Origin: Lutibacter sp.
Lineage (GTDB): Bacteria; Bacteroidota; Bacteroidia; Flavobacteriales; Flavobacteriaceae
Assembly (NCBI RefSeq): GCF_030692605.1
Contig: NZ_JAUYUD010000105.1
Coordinates: 1 to 64,000 of the forward strand
Direction: 5' to 3'
Length of the DNA: 64,000 bases
In this document: in pieces, positions 1 through 10,295 of the stretch
How the letters are laid out: every line of letters starts with the position of its first letter
Numbering within the stretch: the first letter of the stretch is position 1
Notes under the pieces: generated by a model
Databases searched by the model: none
What the model was told of the DNA's origin: nothing
Seen by the model: only the letters and a program-made list of their open reading frames with translations
Translations under genes and position numbers: made by a program

Positions 1-122
1 ATTGGATAAATGAAAAAACTCAAATCCAAAATGCAAGTAAAGTCAGGTCGTTTAAAGGTTTAATTGTACATATATTTGGAAAACTTGCTGCTTGTTTTTT
101 AAAGCCAATTGTTAACCCTTAA
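1..122 (+). CDS. C-terminal end of a CDS entering from the left edge (…GLIVHIFGKLAACFLKPIVNP*), product unknown
   Basis: Frame 3 is open from the window edge to a TAA at 120-122; convergent with the next gene. Confidence 0.45.
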   Translation, partial: WINEKTQIQNASKVRSFKGLIVHIFGKLAACFLKPIVNP

Positions 123-131
123 TTCGCATTA

Positions 132-1178
132 TTAATTAAAAGGTAATGATAAATTTTGATTTAATATTCTAATTAATTTGTTTAAATCCTTTTTGGTGTG
201 ATTAGCCGTAATAACTATTCTATTAATTTTGTTTTTTGAAGTTGGGTATTTAAAACTTGTTATCACAATATTTTTTTCTAGTAAAACATTAAATAACCTA
301 TCATTTTTACAATATATAACAGGATAATTTATGTTGAATAAAAGCCCTTTTTTTTGTATTAAATTTTTATGTATGAACTCTAAATTTTGTTTTAATTTTT
401 CCCTTTTGTGTTCATATAATTTATATGCTTGTGAAAAAGTTTCGATATAAGCTGGATTTGCTCCAGATGCCGTAATAAAGAAGGATGTTTTTTTTATTTC
501 TTTAATAAATTTTTTGTCACTTGCAATTATTCCGCCAGATAATCCTAGGCCTTTTCCTAAAGATGAAACTAAAATTTTTCTATAAAATTTTTTTTCACCT
601 TGTATGGAACTAAAAATTCCACAACCCTGTTTTCCAATAATACCCAAACTATGAGATTCATCTATAACCAATGTTATTTTTTTGGTTGGTGAAATAAGCT
701 CTAAAAAATCGAAAGATGTTGTGGTTACTTCCGTAGATAAAATTGCGTCAGCTGTTATAACAACTTCTTCAACTATATTATTTAGTAAGGCATCGTCTAA
801 TTTTCCATGAATAAATAAGGGTTTACTATTTGTACAAATAATAGCTGGATGTGATTTTGGATAATGATATAAATTTTTTATGTTTTTAGATAAATAATCT
901 ACAGTTAATCTTCCAGCCAACATACCAGATGATACTGTTATGGCAGCTTCAGAACCTATAAAAAGAGAGAATTCTTTCTCTGCTTTTTTATAAACCGATA
1001 ATTTTACATTAGATCTGCGAGAACTTCCGCAAAAAGTTCCCCATTTTTTAATATTATTACTTATTAATTTTTGAAATTTCCTCTCGCTAGCCAATCCTAA
1101 ATAAGAAGTTCCTCCAAAATATAAATATTCAATATCATTTACCTTAATTATTCTATCAGGAAAATTTTCAACATTCAT
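132..1178 (-). CDS. Aminotransferase class I/II-fold PLP-dependent enzyme, alpha-oxoamine synthase-like (BioF/KBL family)
   Basis: DESHSLGIIGKQGCGIF and SSLGKGLGLSGG motifs typical of the AOS family. Confidence 0.8.
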   Translation of the reverse strand: MNVENFPDRIIKVNDIEYLYFGGTSYLGLASERKFQKLISNNIKKWGTFCGSSRRSNVKLSVYKKAEKEFSLFIGSEAAITVSSGMLAGRLTVDYLSKNIKNLYHYPKSHPAIICTNSKPLFIHGKLDDALLNNIVEEVVITADAILSTEVTTTSFDFLELISPTKKITLVIDESHSLGIIGKQGCGIFSSIQGEKKFYRKILVSSLGKGLGLSGGIIASDKKFIKEIKKTSFFITASGANPAYIETFSQAYKLYEHKREKLKQNLEFIHKNLIQKKGLLFNINYPVIYCKNDRLFNVLLEKNIVITSFKYPTSKNKINRIVITANHTKKDLNKLIRILNQNLSLPFN

Positions 1179-1184
1179 TAGCCA

Positions 1185-2195
1185 TTAAATTAAGGAAACC
1201 CCAGTACCATTTAGTTTACTATAACTTACTATACCGTTTTCAATAGTTACCCCAGTTGCTATGTCTTTAGCTAATAACAGTGCACCATCCATATCTACAT
1301 AATCTAATATTGGTAATAAGTGAGCAATTGCTGAAATTCCAACAGACGATTCTGTCATGCAGCCAACCATAGTTTTCATTCCAAGTTCTTTCGCATGCAA
1401 TAACATTCTTTTACCAGATGTTAAGCCACCACATTTTACTAATTTTACGTTAACCCCATGAAAATGATGGTGACATTTTGCTACATCTTCTTCAATTTGG
1501 CAAGATTCATCTGCAATAATTGGTAATACAGAGTTTAAAAAAACAAAACGTTGCCCATCCCAGTCATCTGCATTTAATGGCTGCTCTATAAATTCAACCC
1601 CCAATTTTTTCAACTCAACCGCATTGTTAATCGTTTCGTTAACACTCCAACCGCAATTGGCATCTACCCTAAAAATAGCATTAGTATGTTTACGTAGTTC
1701 TTTTATTATTTTAATGTCATCATTAGTTCCTAATTTAACTTTATAAATAGGCCAAGGTTTCTCATTTAGTTTTTCAATCATTTTGTCAATTGAATCAATC
1801 CCAATAGTATAATCAGTAAGTGGATTATTGGATGTTTGTAATCTCCAAAATTCATATAATTTCAATCCCTTTTTACGTGTAAATAAATCATTATAAGCTA
1901 TGTCCAAAGCGCATAGGGCAAACATGTTCTTTTTAAAATAAGGATGTAATTTTTGCCAAAAGTCTTCAGGAGAACAATGGTTAGAATCTTCAATTACCGA
2001 TTGGACTTTAATGATGTCATCAATCATTTTTTGAACAGTTATTTCATAATATGGATTGGATGTTGCTTCGCCATAACCTATAAAACCATTATCGTGCAAC
2101 TCAACAATTAAAGTAGGTTGTACATTATAAGATTCTCTTGAAATGGTAAACGTGTGTTGTAATTTTAACTCGTATGGTTTTAAGACTATTTTCAT
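1185..2195 (-). CDS. Dipeptide epimerase (L-Ala-D/L-Glu epimerase-like), enolase superfamily
   Basis: KVKLG, FRVDANCGW, EQPL, ADES and VNVKLVKCGG motifs of the muconate-lactonizing/dipeptide epimerase subgroup. Confidence 0.88.
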   Translation of the reverse strand: MKIVLKPYELKLQHTFTISRESYNVQPTLIVELHDNGFIGYGEATSNPYYEITVQKMIDDIIKVQSVIEDSNHCSPEDFWQKLHPYFKKNMFALCALDIAYNDLFTRKKGLKLYEFWRLQTSNNPLTDYTIGIDSIDKMIEKLNEKPWPIYKVKLGTNDDIKIIKELRKHTNAIFRVDANCGWSVNETINNAVELKKLGVEFIEQPLNADDWDGQRFVFLNSVLPIIADESCQIEEDVAKCHHHFHGVNVKLVKCGGLTSGKRMLLHAKELGMKTMVGCMTESSVGISAIAHLLPILDYVDMDGALLLAKDIATGVTIENGIVSYSKLNGTGVSLI

Positions 2196-2410
2196 AAAAA
2201 TTGATTAAGCAATAAAAGTACTAAAAAATGAATATTTTACACTTAAATATTTATGAAATAACTTAGTATACCTTTTTGACATTTTTTTAAATGTTATTAC
2301 AAATTTTAACCCGTTTAAGGTTCAAACATTTTAATGAAATGATATAGAAAATTAAACACCTTTTTAAAACTATTGCTTATTTTTACCACTATAATTAGTT
2401 ATAATTTTTA

Positions 2411-4804
2411 ATGCTTTTTAAAAAATACATACTGTTATTAACGCTTCTAACTTTCTTTTTTTTAGGACCTAAAAGTTGGTCTCAACTTAATATTACTGTT
2501 AATGGTGATCAAACTTATTGCCCAACAACAGAATTAAAAGTTGTGCAATCTTTTAATATTCTTGATCCAAGTAATACGGCAATTTTTGAGATTTCAATAC
2601 AAATTTCTACGGGATATGTGCAAGGTGAAGATGTGTTGATTTTTAAAAATCCTACTTCACATCCAAATATAACACTAGTTCCTTTTTCAGTATCACAAGG
2701 AAAATTAATTTTAAAATGGTCTGGAACCCCAGCAACAAATTATTCCGATTTAATAGCTGCGGTAAACGATGTAGTTTATAAAAGCAATGGTTTAAATCCA
2801 TCTGGAGTTCGTTTATTTTCTATAACCATTGGTTCAGCAATTAGTTATTTACCATTAACAGACCATTATTACGAATATGTACAAAATATTGGAATCACTT
2901 GGAACGCTGCTAAAATTGCTGCAGAAAATCGTACTTATTTTGGGTTAAAAGGATATTTAGCTACTATTACCACGGCGCAAGAAGCTCAATTATCTGGTGA
3001 ACAAGCGGCGGGTGCAGGATGGATTGGTGGTAGCGATGCCGAAACAGAAGGTGTTTGGAAATGGGTTACAGGACCCGAAACTGGTACTATTTTCTGGAAT
3101 GGTGGAATTGGCGGATCTACTCCAAATTTTGCTTTTTGGAATTCAAATGAACCCAATAATTTAGGAGATGAAGATTATGCCCATGTTACAGCACCTGGCG
3201 TAGGGATAAGAGGTTCTTGGAACGACTTAACCAATAATGGTAGCACCTCAGGTGATTATCAGCCAAAAGGGTACATTGTTGAATATGGGGGAACAATTGG
3301 CGATCCTGTTATAAATATTTCAGGTAGTTCAAAAATCACCAATCCAAAAATTAATTCATATACCGAAAATACAGTATGTGCTTCAGGGAGAGTTACTCTT
3401 ACAGCAACTCCATCTATAGGAACTATTGTTTGGTTTAGTAATTTAACAGGTGGTGCTCCACTATTTTCGGGTAACACCTTTACAACACCTATCATAAATT
3501 CAACAACTACGTATTATGCTTTAGCATCTGTAAATGGCTGTTTATCGGGGTCCAGAACACCAATAACAGCTATGGTTACCATACCTCCAACTATTACATC
3601 GGTTAGTAATAAAACCATTTGCGAATCTGGAAGTGCCATACTAACTGCCCAAGCATCTAATGGAACCATTTTTTGGTATGCAAACGCAATAGGTGGTACG
3701 CCTTTAGGAAGTGGTCTAAGTTTTACAACACCAACTCTGAGTATTACTACAACGTATTATGTTGAAGCTGTAATTAATGGTTGTGTTTCAACCACCAGAA
3801 CCGCAGTTATTGCCACGGTACAAAAAACGAATGCCCCAACAACTGTTAATCCTATTCAGGTGTTTTGTGAAGGTGAAAATGCCAGTATTCAGCAAATTAC
3901 AATTAATGGGAGCAATATTATTTGGTATGCTTCAGCAAATGGAGGAACTGCTTTAAATTCATCCGAAAAATTAAAAACTGGAACAACATATTATGCTTCT
4001 CAAACTGTTGCAGGTTGCGAAAGCATAGTAAGACTTCCTGTTCAAATAATTATAAACCCTAGCCCTATTTTTAAAGTTAATTCATCGGCCTTTTTATGCA
4101 AAAATATTGGAGAAGTTCTTTTAACGACATTTAATGCTTTAGAAAATTACACTTATCAATGGTTTAATCAAACAAACACTTTAATTGGCACTCAGCCATT
4201 TTTAACCGTTACAAATGGCGGAACTTTTACCGTGATTGCAACCAATAGTTTAAATTGTAAATCGGTTCCAAAACAAATTACAGTATCTGAATCTGAAATA
4301 GCACTTCTAACTAGTAATTTAGTTTCTATTAATACTGATTCTGAAAACAATATTGTTACTATTTTAAATGGAAATACTTTAGGAATAGGTGATTATGAAT
4401 TTAGTATCGATAATCCTTTAAATTATCAAGATGAACCTGTTTTTAATAATGTTTTTCCTGGTGAACACATTATTTATGTAAATGATAAAAATAAATGTGG
4501 GGCAACAAGTTTAAAATTTTCTGTTTTGGGTTTCCCAAAATTTTTTACTCCAAATAACGATGGTTTCAACGATTTTTGGCAAATAAAAGGGCTTTCTTCT
4601 TCGTATAATGCTATTAGCCCACTTTATATTTTTAATAGATTTGGAAAATTAATTGCAACACAAGACTTAACATCTAAAGGGTGGAATGGTGTTTTTAATG
4701 GGGTCGAATTACCTTCAGATGATTATTGGTATACGGTTCAGTTAGAAGATTCTGATGGCAATGCAAAAGTTTATACTGGTCATTTTAGTTTAATAAGAAG
4801 GTAA
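2411..4804 (+). CDS. T9SS type B sorting domain protein with C-type lectin-like domain and tandem Ig-like domains
   Basis: Signal peptide; lectin-like WIGGSDAETEG…FAFWNSNEPNN; three Ig-like repeats (…WFSNLTGGAPLFSGNTFTTP…); CTD FFTPNNDGFNDFWQIKG…. Confidence 0.9.
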   Translation: MLFKKYILLLTLLTFFFLGPKSWSQLNITVNGDQTYCPTTELKVVQSFNILDPSNTAIFEISIQISTGYVQGEDVLIFKNPTSHPNITLVPFSVSQGKLILKWSGTPATNYSDLIAAVNDVVYKSNGLNPSGVRLFSITIGSAISYLPLTDHYYEYVQNIGITWNAAKIAAENRTYFGLKGYLATITTAQEAQLSGEQAAGAGWIGGSDAETEGVWKWVTGPETGTIFWNGGIGGSTPNFAFWNSNEPNNLGDEDYAHVTAPGVGIRGSWNDLTNNGSTSGDYQPKGYIVEYGGTIGDPVINISGSSKITNPKINSYTENTVCASGRVTLTATPSIGTIVWFSNLTGGAPLFSGNTFTTPIINSTTTYYALASVNGCLSGSRTPITAMVTIPPTITSVSNKTICESGSAILTAQASNGTIFWYANAIGGTPLGSGLSFTTPTLSITTTYYVEAVINGCVSTTRTAVIATVQKTNAPTTVNPIQVFCEGENASIQQITINGSNIIWYASANGGTALNSSEKLKTGTTYYASQTVAGCESIVRLPVQIIINPSPIFKVNSSAFLCKNIGEVLLTTFNALENYTYQWFNQTNTLIGTQPFLTVTNGGTFTVIATNSLNCKSVPKQITVSESEIALLTSNLVSINTDSENNIVTILNGNTLGIGDYEFSIDNPLNYQDEPVFNNVFPGEHIIYVNDKNKCGATSLKFSVLGFPKFFTPNNDGFNDFWQIKGLSSSYNAISPLYIFNRFGKLIATQDLTSKGWNGVFNGVELPSDDYWYTVQLEDSDGNAKVYTGHFSLIRR

Positions 4805-4805
4805 C

Positions 4806-5615
4806 TTAAAACAGCTCTCTCAGTATTTTAGACACTCCATCTTTTTTATTAGATTCTGTTATTCTATCAGCAATTTTAAGTACTTCTTTGTTTGCATTTG
4901 CAACAGCAACGCCAAGCCCAACCGCTTTTAACATTTCAATATCGTTGTAATTATCGCCAAAAGCTATTACACTTTTTATAGAAATTGCTGGATAATAATT
5001 TTCTAATAACCATTCAATCGCTGTTTTTTTTGAGATGGATTTGTGAGAAATTTCAATATATGTTGATTTAGAACGGTATAAAATAATTTCGCTAGAATAC
5101 TTTTCTTTTAAGAATTTATATAAAACATCTATCTCCATTTTATCTCCCATGCACATAATTTTATGTGCTCCTTTTCCTTCTTTTTCCCATTGATATAAAA
5201 CCTCGGTGTTCGATTTTACGATGGGTTTAACTTTGGTATTGTTTACCTCTCTTTTTGCCCAATAATCCATAGAAGGAACATACCATTCATTAAAATGATA
5301 TAAACTTAAATGGATGGATGTTTTTTTGCACACATCAATTATGGCAGAAAGTACCATATTTGAAATAATGGTAGATTGTAAAACAGTTCCATCAACTATT
5401 ACCAAGCCACCATTATAAGCAATTAACGGAGTTGTAGTGTTTTTAAATTGCTGCTGTAAGTGCACCATTGCAGCAGGCATACGAGAAGAAATAAGTACAA
5501 AAGGGATAGGAGAAATACGCTGTACTTCGGCAATTGTGAATTCAGATAATTCTCTATTCTTATTTAAAAGTGTACCATCAATATCGGAACAAACTAATTT
5601 GTAAGTCATCTTCAT
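4806..5615 (-). CDS. Cof-type HAD-IIB family hydrolase
   Basis: CSDIDGTLLN; AFGDNYNDIEMLKAVGLGVAVANA. Confidence 0.92.
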   Translation of the reverse strand: MKMTYKLVCSDIDGTLLNKNRELSEFTIAEVQRISPIPFVLISSRMPAAMVHLQQQFKNTTTPLIAYNGGLVIVDGTVLQSTIISNMVLSAIIDVCKKTSIHLSLYHFNEWYVPSMDYWAKREVNNTKVKPIVKSNTEVLYQWEKEGKGAHKIMCMGDKMEIDVLYKFLKEKYSSEIILYRSKSTYIEISHKSISKKTAIEWLLENYYPAISIKSVIAFGDNYNDIEMLKAVGLGVAVANANKEVLKIADRITESNKKDGVSKILRELF

Positions 5616-5628
5616 TTTTTTTCAAGCG

Positions 5629-5636
5629 CAAAAGTA
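5629..5636 (-). promoter_or_regulatory. TAnnTTTG -7 box (TACTTTTG) for the Cof-type hydrolase
   Basis: Exact match to the Bacteroidota -7 consensus upstream of the start codon. Confidence 0.6.
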
Positions 5637-5721
5637 AGCAATTCAATACAAGTAGTTCTATTCAATTTAAAAGACCAATTTCCTTCTTTTTAGGCAAAAA
5701 GTCAAATCAAAACATTTAACC

Positions 5722-5729
5722 TACCTTTG
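5722..5729 (+). promoter_or_regulatory. TAnnTTTG -7 box (TACCTTTG) for the RhlE-like helicase
   Basis: Located 18 nt before ATG 5748; overlaps the TTG start of the ORF-track model. Confidence 0.65.
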
Positions 5730-5747
5730 CCCCCTTATTTTAAACAC

Positions 5748-7034
5748 ATGACATTTACACAATTAGGTATTATAGAGCCAATCCTTAAAGCGCTTAAAGA
5801 CGAAGGTTATACACATCCAACACCAATTCAAGCCCAATCGATACCCATTTTATTAAAAGGAAACGATTTGCTTGGTTGTGCACAAACTGGTACAGGTAAA
5901 ACTGCAGCTTTTACAATTCCTATTTTACAACACTTATATTTAAATAATTCAGGACCCAGAGGATATCGAAAAATTAAAACACTTATTGTAACACCAACAA
6001 GAGAGTTAGCGATACAAATTGCCGATAACATTACGCAATATGCAAAATACACCGATTTAAAAAATGTGGTGATTTTTGGAGGTGTAAAACAAGGTGGACA
6101 AACAGATTCTTTGCGAAGAGGTACCGATATTTTAGTAGCTACACCAGGCAGATTGCTAGATTTAATCGCTCAAGGATTTATCACTTTAAAAGACATCGAA
6201 TTTTTTGTGTTAGATGAAGCCGACCAAATGTTGGATATGGGTTTTATACACGATATAAAAAAAATAATTGCAAAATTACCTTCAAAAAGGCAATCGTTAT
6301 TCTTTTCTGCTACTATGCCATCATCTATCATTGAATTGTCGGGTAAAATACTTGGTAACTACGAACAAGTTACGGTAAAACCAGAACAACCAACTGCCGA
6401 TAAAATTGAACAAGCCATTTATTTTGTGAGCAAGAATAACAAACCAAAATTATTGGTTCATATAATTAATGAAAATCCAACTTCATCGGTATTAGTTTTT
6501 TCACGAACCAAACATGGTGCCGATAAAATTGTAAAATTTTTAGATAAATCTCATATTAAATCTGCAGCCATACATGGAAATAAATCACAAGGAGCCAGAC
6601 AGCGTGCATTGGGTAATTTTAAAGATGGCGTTTCCAATATTTTAATTGCTACAGATATTGCTGCAAGAGGTATAGATATTGACGAATTATCGTTGGTAAT
6701 TAACTTTGATTTGCCAAATATTTCTGAAACATACGTGCATCGTATTGGAAGAACTGGGCGTGCAAAAGCTAGTGGAATAGCTCTTTCATTTTGTGATTTA
6801 GAAGAAAGAGCGTATTTAAAAGATATTCAGAAATTAATTAGACAAGATATTCCAGTAGTTGAAAATCATCCTTTTTTAGTGGATGAAACAGAAATAATTC
6901 CTGCCACCGAAAAACTTTCAAAAAATCAAAAGAAAAAGAAAAAACCACATCTTACCCATCATAAACCTAAAGAAAAAGAAACTACAGGGGAACAAAAGCA
7001 CAGAAAACCATTTTCAAATAGACGTAGGTACTAA
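5748..7034 (+). CDS. DEAD/DEAH box RNA helicase (RhlE-like); start moved to ATG 5748
   Basis: [29 protein letters not shown] motifs; basic C-terminal tail. Confidence 0.93.
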   Translation: MTFTQLGIIEPILKALKDEGYTHPTPIQAQSIPILLKGNDLLGCAQTGTGKTAAFTIPILQHLYLNNSGPRGYRKIKTLIVTPTRELAIQIADNITQYAKYTDLKNVVIFGGVKQGGQTDSLRRGTDILVATPGRLLDLIAQGFITLKDIEFFVLDEADQMLDMGFIHDIKKIIAKLPSKRQSLFFSATMPSSIIELSGKILGNYEQVTVKPEQPTADKIEQAIYFVSKNNKPKLLVHIINENPTSSVLVFSRTKHGADKIVKFLDKSHIKSAAIHGNKSQGARQRALGNFKDGVSNILIATDIAARGIDIDELSLVINFDLPNISETYVHRIGRTGRAKASGIALSFCDLEERAYLKDIQKLIRQDIPVVENHPFLVDETEIIPATEKLSKNQKKKKKPHLTHHKPKEKETTGEQKHRKPFSNRRRY

Positions 7035-7184
7035 ATTAATTACATCAAATAATTTAAATTAGCAATAAACATTTTCCACTTTTCATTTTAATTAAGCAAC
7101 TATATTTAAGTATATTTGATTGAGAAATCAGATGCCAATTTGTATTTCTTAATTTGTATTTTTATAACGAAATAACTGTAAAAA

Positions 7185-8795
7185 ATGAAAAAAATTAGTG
7201 TTCTATTAATCGGTTTGATCTTATTCTCTTGTGGTAAAAATTCATTGAATGAAACTGAGGCGCTTGAAAGCTTTTCTGAAAAAGACATTGAAAAACATGT
7301 TAAAATTTTAGCTTCAGACGATTTTATGGGTAGAAATCCTTTTACTGAGGGTGAAACAAAAACCATTAATTATTTAAAAGATGAATTTACAAAACTTGGT
7401 CTAAATAGTTTTTTTCAAGAAGTTCCTTTAATTCAGGTAACAGGTGAACCGAGCGATAAATTAATTATAAAAAAAGGAAACACGAATTTAACCTTAGCAT
7501 TAAATAATGACTTTGTTATTTTTTCAAGAGTTCAAAAAGAAATTGTTGGGATTGATGGTTCCGAATTAGTTTTTGCTGGTTATGGTATTGTGGCTCCTGA
7601 GTATAATTGGAATGACTATAAAGATATTGACGTAAAAGGTAAAACAGTTGTTGTTTTGGTAAATGATCCTGGAATTATAACTGGAAATAAAGACTTTTTT
7701 AAAGGAAATACCATGACTTATTATGGTAGATGGACGTACAAATACGAAGAAGCGGCAAGACAAGGAGCAAAAGATTGTATAATAATTCATGACGATAAAG
7801 GAGCTGGGTATAATTTTAGTGTCGTACGTAATGGGGCTACTTTCTCAAAATTGTATTTACAAAGTGAAAATGGATATAAAGAACGCTGTGAAATTGAAGG
7901 TTGGATTACTACTGAAGCAGCAAAAAAACTTGTTTCTTTTTGTGGATTTGATTCTAAAATAATTGAAAAAGCAGCAACTCTAGATCATAAATCGACCTCA
8001 TTGGGAGCAACTGCTACCACTTTTATTAAACAATCATTTGTTTCAAAAACTTCTAATAATGTATTTGGATATTTAGAAGGAACAGACAAAAAAGACGAAT
8101 TGATAGTTATTTCTGCACATTGGGATTGTTTTGGTATTGGTCCAAAAGTTAATGGAGATTCCATATACAATGGAGCTATTGACAATGGAACTTCACTTGC
8201 TTGGATGCTTGAAACTGCAGAAGCTTTTACAAAATTAAAGAAAAAACAATCGAGATCTATTTTGTTTTTTGCACCAACTGCAGAAGAAGCTGGTCTTTTA
8301 GGCTCTTCTTATTACACCGAAAATCCGATTTATCCATTGGCAAAAACTATTGCAGTAATTAACAACGATTTAATGTTTCCTTATGGCAAAACAAAGGATG
8401 TTATGGTAACTGGTTATGGCCAATCTGATTTGGACGATTTATTAGAAATAGAAGCTAAAAAACAAGATCGATATTTGTTGCCAGATCCAAATTCACATAC
8501 TGGAATGTTTTTTAGGTCTGACCATTTTAGTTTTGCAAAAGAAGGAGTTCCAGCTTTATTTGCAAGAAGTTATCATGACCATTATGAAAAAGGAAAAGAA
8601 TGGATGCGCGCTAAAGAAAAAGAATACCTTTCAGATAAATATCATAAAACTACTGATGAATTTGAAGAAGATTGGGATTTATCTGGGGTTGTTTTAGACA
8701 GCCAATTATTATTTAATTTAACCTATAACTTATCCAATTCTAATACCTATCCTAAATGGAAAGAAAGTTCAGAATTTAAGAATGTGAAAAGGTAA
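7185..8795 (+). CDS. M28 family metallopeptidase (lipoprotein)
   Basis: Lipobox LILFSCG; PA-like domain; ISAHWDCFG, APTAEEAGLLGS. Confidence 0.88.
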   Translation: MKKISVLLIGLILFSCGKNSLNETEALESFSEKDIEKHVKILASDDFMGRNPFTEGETKTINYLKDEFTKLGLNSFFQEVPLIQVTGEPSDKLIIKKGNTNLTLALNNDFVIFSRVQKEIVGIDGSELVFAGYGIVAPEYNWNDYKDIDVKGKTVVVLVNDPGIITGNKDFFKGNTMTYYGRWTYKYEEAARQGAKDCIIIHDDKGAGYNFSVVRNGATFSKLYLQSENGYKERCEIEGWITTEAAKKLVSFCGFDSKIIEKAATLDHKSTSLGATATTFIKQSFVSKTSNNVFGYLEGTDKKDELIVISAHWDCFGIGPKVNGDSIYNGAIDNGTSLAWMLETAEAFTKLKKKQSRSILFFAPTAEEAGLLGSSYYTENPIYPLAKTIAVINNDLMFPYGKTKDVMVTGYGQSDLDDLLEIEAKKQDRYLLPDPNSHTGMFFRSDHFSFAKEGVPALFARSYHDHYEKGKEWMRAKEKEYLSDKYHKTTDEFEEDWDLSGVVLDSQLLFNLTYNLSNSNTYPKWKESSEFKNVKR

Positions 8796-8808
8796 ATAAA
8801 ATTCGATT

Positions 8809-8881
8809 TGTCAAACTATGCTTGTCGAAGTTGATGCTGATTATGAATTAAATAATATATTTCAACAGACTCAATATGACA
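8809..8881. repeat. Degenerate inverted repeat, REP-like intergenic element
   Basis: Arms TGTCAAACTATGCTTGTCGAAG (8809-8830) and TTTCAACAGACTCAATATGACA (8860-8881) are imperfectly complementary. Confidence 0.5.
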
Positions 8882-8914
8882 CTAGATTTTACCTTATAAA
8901 CAGCTTCGTATAGC

Positions 8915-9643
8915 TTATTTATTTCGAACGTAAATTAATTTAAAACGCCCACTTGTACTATCTCGTTGATCAATTTCAAATTGTTTTAGCGATTTAAACA
9001 GTGGTGTTAATTTTTCAAATCCAAAATTACGAGCATCAAAATTGGGTTGTTTTTTTAAAATTAATGAGCCTACATCTCCCATAAAAGCCCAGCCGTCGTC
9101 ATCAGCGGCATCAGAAACTGAATTTCTTAGTAACTGAATTACTTTTGGTGTAATTTTATCCAAACTTACTTTTTTCTGTGTTCTAATTCCGTCATGATTA
9201 TCGTCTTCGGTTTCTAAAATTTCTAAATAAATAAATTTATCACAAGCCACAATAAATGGGTTCGGAGTTTTCTTTTCTCCAATACCATAAACCACTAATC
9301 CGGCTTCTCTAAGTCGTGTTGCTAATTTAGTGAAATCACTATCTGATGAAACCAAACAAAAACCATCTACTTTTTCAGAATATAGAATATCCATAGCGTC
9401 AATAATCATTGCAGAATCTGTTGCATTCTTACCTGTGGTATAACCATATTGTTGAATTGGTGTAATGGCATTTTCTAACAAAATATTTTTCCATTTAGAC
9501 AAATAAGGATTCGTCCAATCACCATAAATACGTTTTATTGTTGGAGTTCCATATTTGGTAATTTCCTCCATCATTTCTTTAATGTATTTTGAGGGAATAT
9601 TATCACCATCAATAAGCACTGCTAATTTTATATCTTTTATCAT
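8915..9643 (-). CDS. NYN domain protein with C-terminal OST-HTH/LOTUS-like domain
   Basis: LIDGDNIPSKYI, SSDSDFTKLATRLREAGLVVYGIGEKKTP; C-terminal helical domain. Confidence 0.88.
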   Translation of the reverse strand: MIKDIKLAVLIDGDNIPSKYIKEMMEEITKYGTPTIKRIYGDWTNPYLSKWKNILLENAITPIQQYGYTTGKNATDSAMIIDAMDILYSEKVDGFCLVSSDSDFTKLATRLREAGLVVYGIGEKKTPNPFIVACDKFIYLEILETEDDNHDGIRTQKKVSLDKITPKVIQLLRNSVSDAADDDGWAFMGDVGSLILKKQPNFDARNFGFEKLTPLFKSLKQFEIDQRDSTSGRFKLIYVRNK

Positions 9644-9755
9644 ATTTTTTAATCTAATTTATAAAGATACAGAAAAAGTGAATACTTTATAATCCACAAA
9701 CTGATAATAGGTATCTTTAATGAATTAATTTTCTAATCAGACCACCATCAATAAT

Positions 9756-10223
9756 ATGCCAAGAATACTAAGAACAAATTCTGAAAACAACGATTTTATT
9801 GCGCTTGTAAAACAGCTCGATGCAGATTTAGCCATAAGAGATGGAGATGACCATTCTTTTTATGCTCAGTTTAACAAAATTGATACAATTAAGAACGTTA
9901 TTGTGCTTTATGAAAATGGAAAAGCAGTTGGTTGTGGTGCTCTCAAAGAGTTTGACTCCTATACTATGGAAATAAAACGAATGTATACCATTTCCGATAA
10001 AAGAGGTGAAGGAATTGCATCCAAAATTTTAAATGAATTAGAGTGTTGGGCGACTGAGTTAAAATATTCAACTTGTATTTTGGAAACAGGATTTAAACAA
10101 CCTGAAGCCATTAGTTTATATAAAAAAAATGGATACCATATAATTTCTAATTATGGTCAATATGCTGGTATTGAAAATAGTGTGTGTTTTCAAAAGGTAT
10201 TAAATAGTTTGAAAATAAGTTAA
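9756..10223 (+). CDS. GNAT family N-acetyltransferase
   Basis: VGCGALKEFDSYTMEIKRMYTISDKRGEGIASKILNELE. Confidence 0.88.
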   Translation: MPRILRTNSENNDFIALVKQLDADLAIRDGDDHSFYAQFNKIDTIKNVIVLYENGKAVGCGALKEFDSYTMEIKRMYTISDKRGEGIASKILNELECWATELKYSTCILETGFKQPEAISLYKKNGYHIISNYGQYAGIENSVCFQKVLNSLKIS

Positions 10224-10295
10224 TATTCTAATTAAAATCATTAAAATTGTAATTAAAAATACCTGATAAAAGACCAACCTTTAATTATTTCTATT

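Noticed and set aside
3259-3495. 78-aa antisense ORF inside the T9SS lectin gene
   Set aside because: Antisense to a strongly supported CDS, no recognisable domain.
5727-5747. TTG start of the RhlE-like ORF in the track
   Set aside because: The TTG is part of the TACCTTTG -7 promoter box; ATG 5748 is the plausible start.
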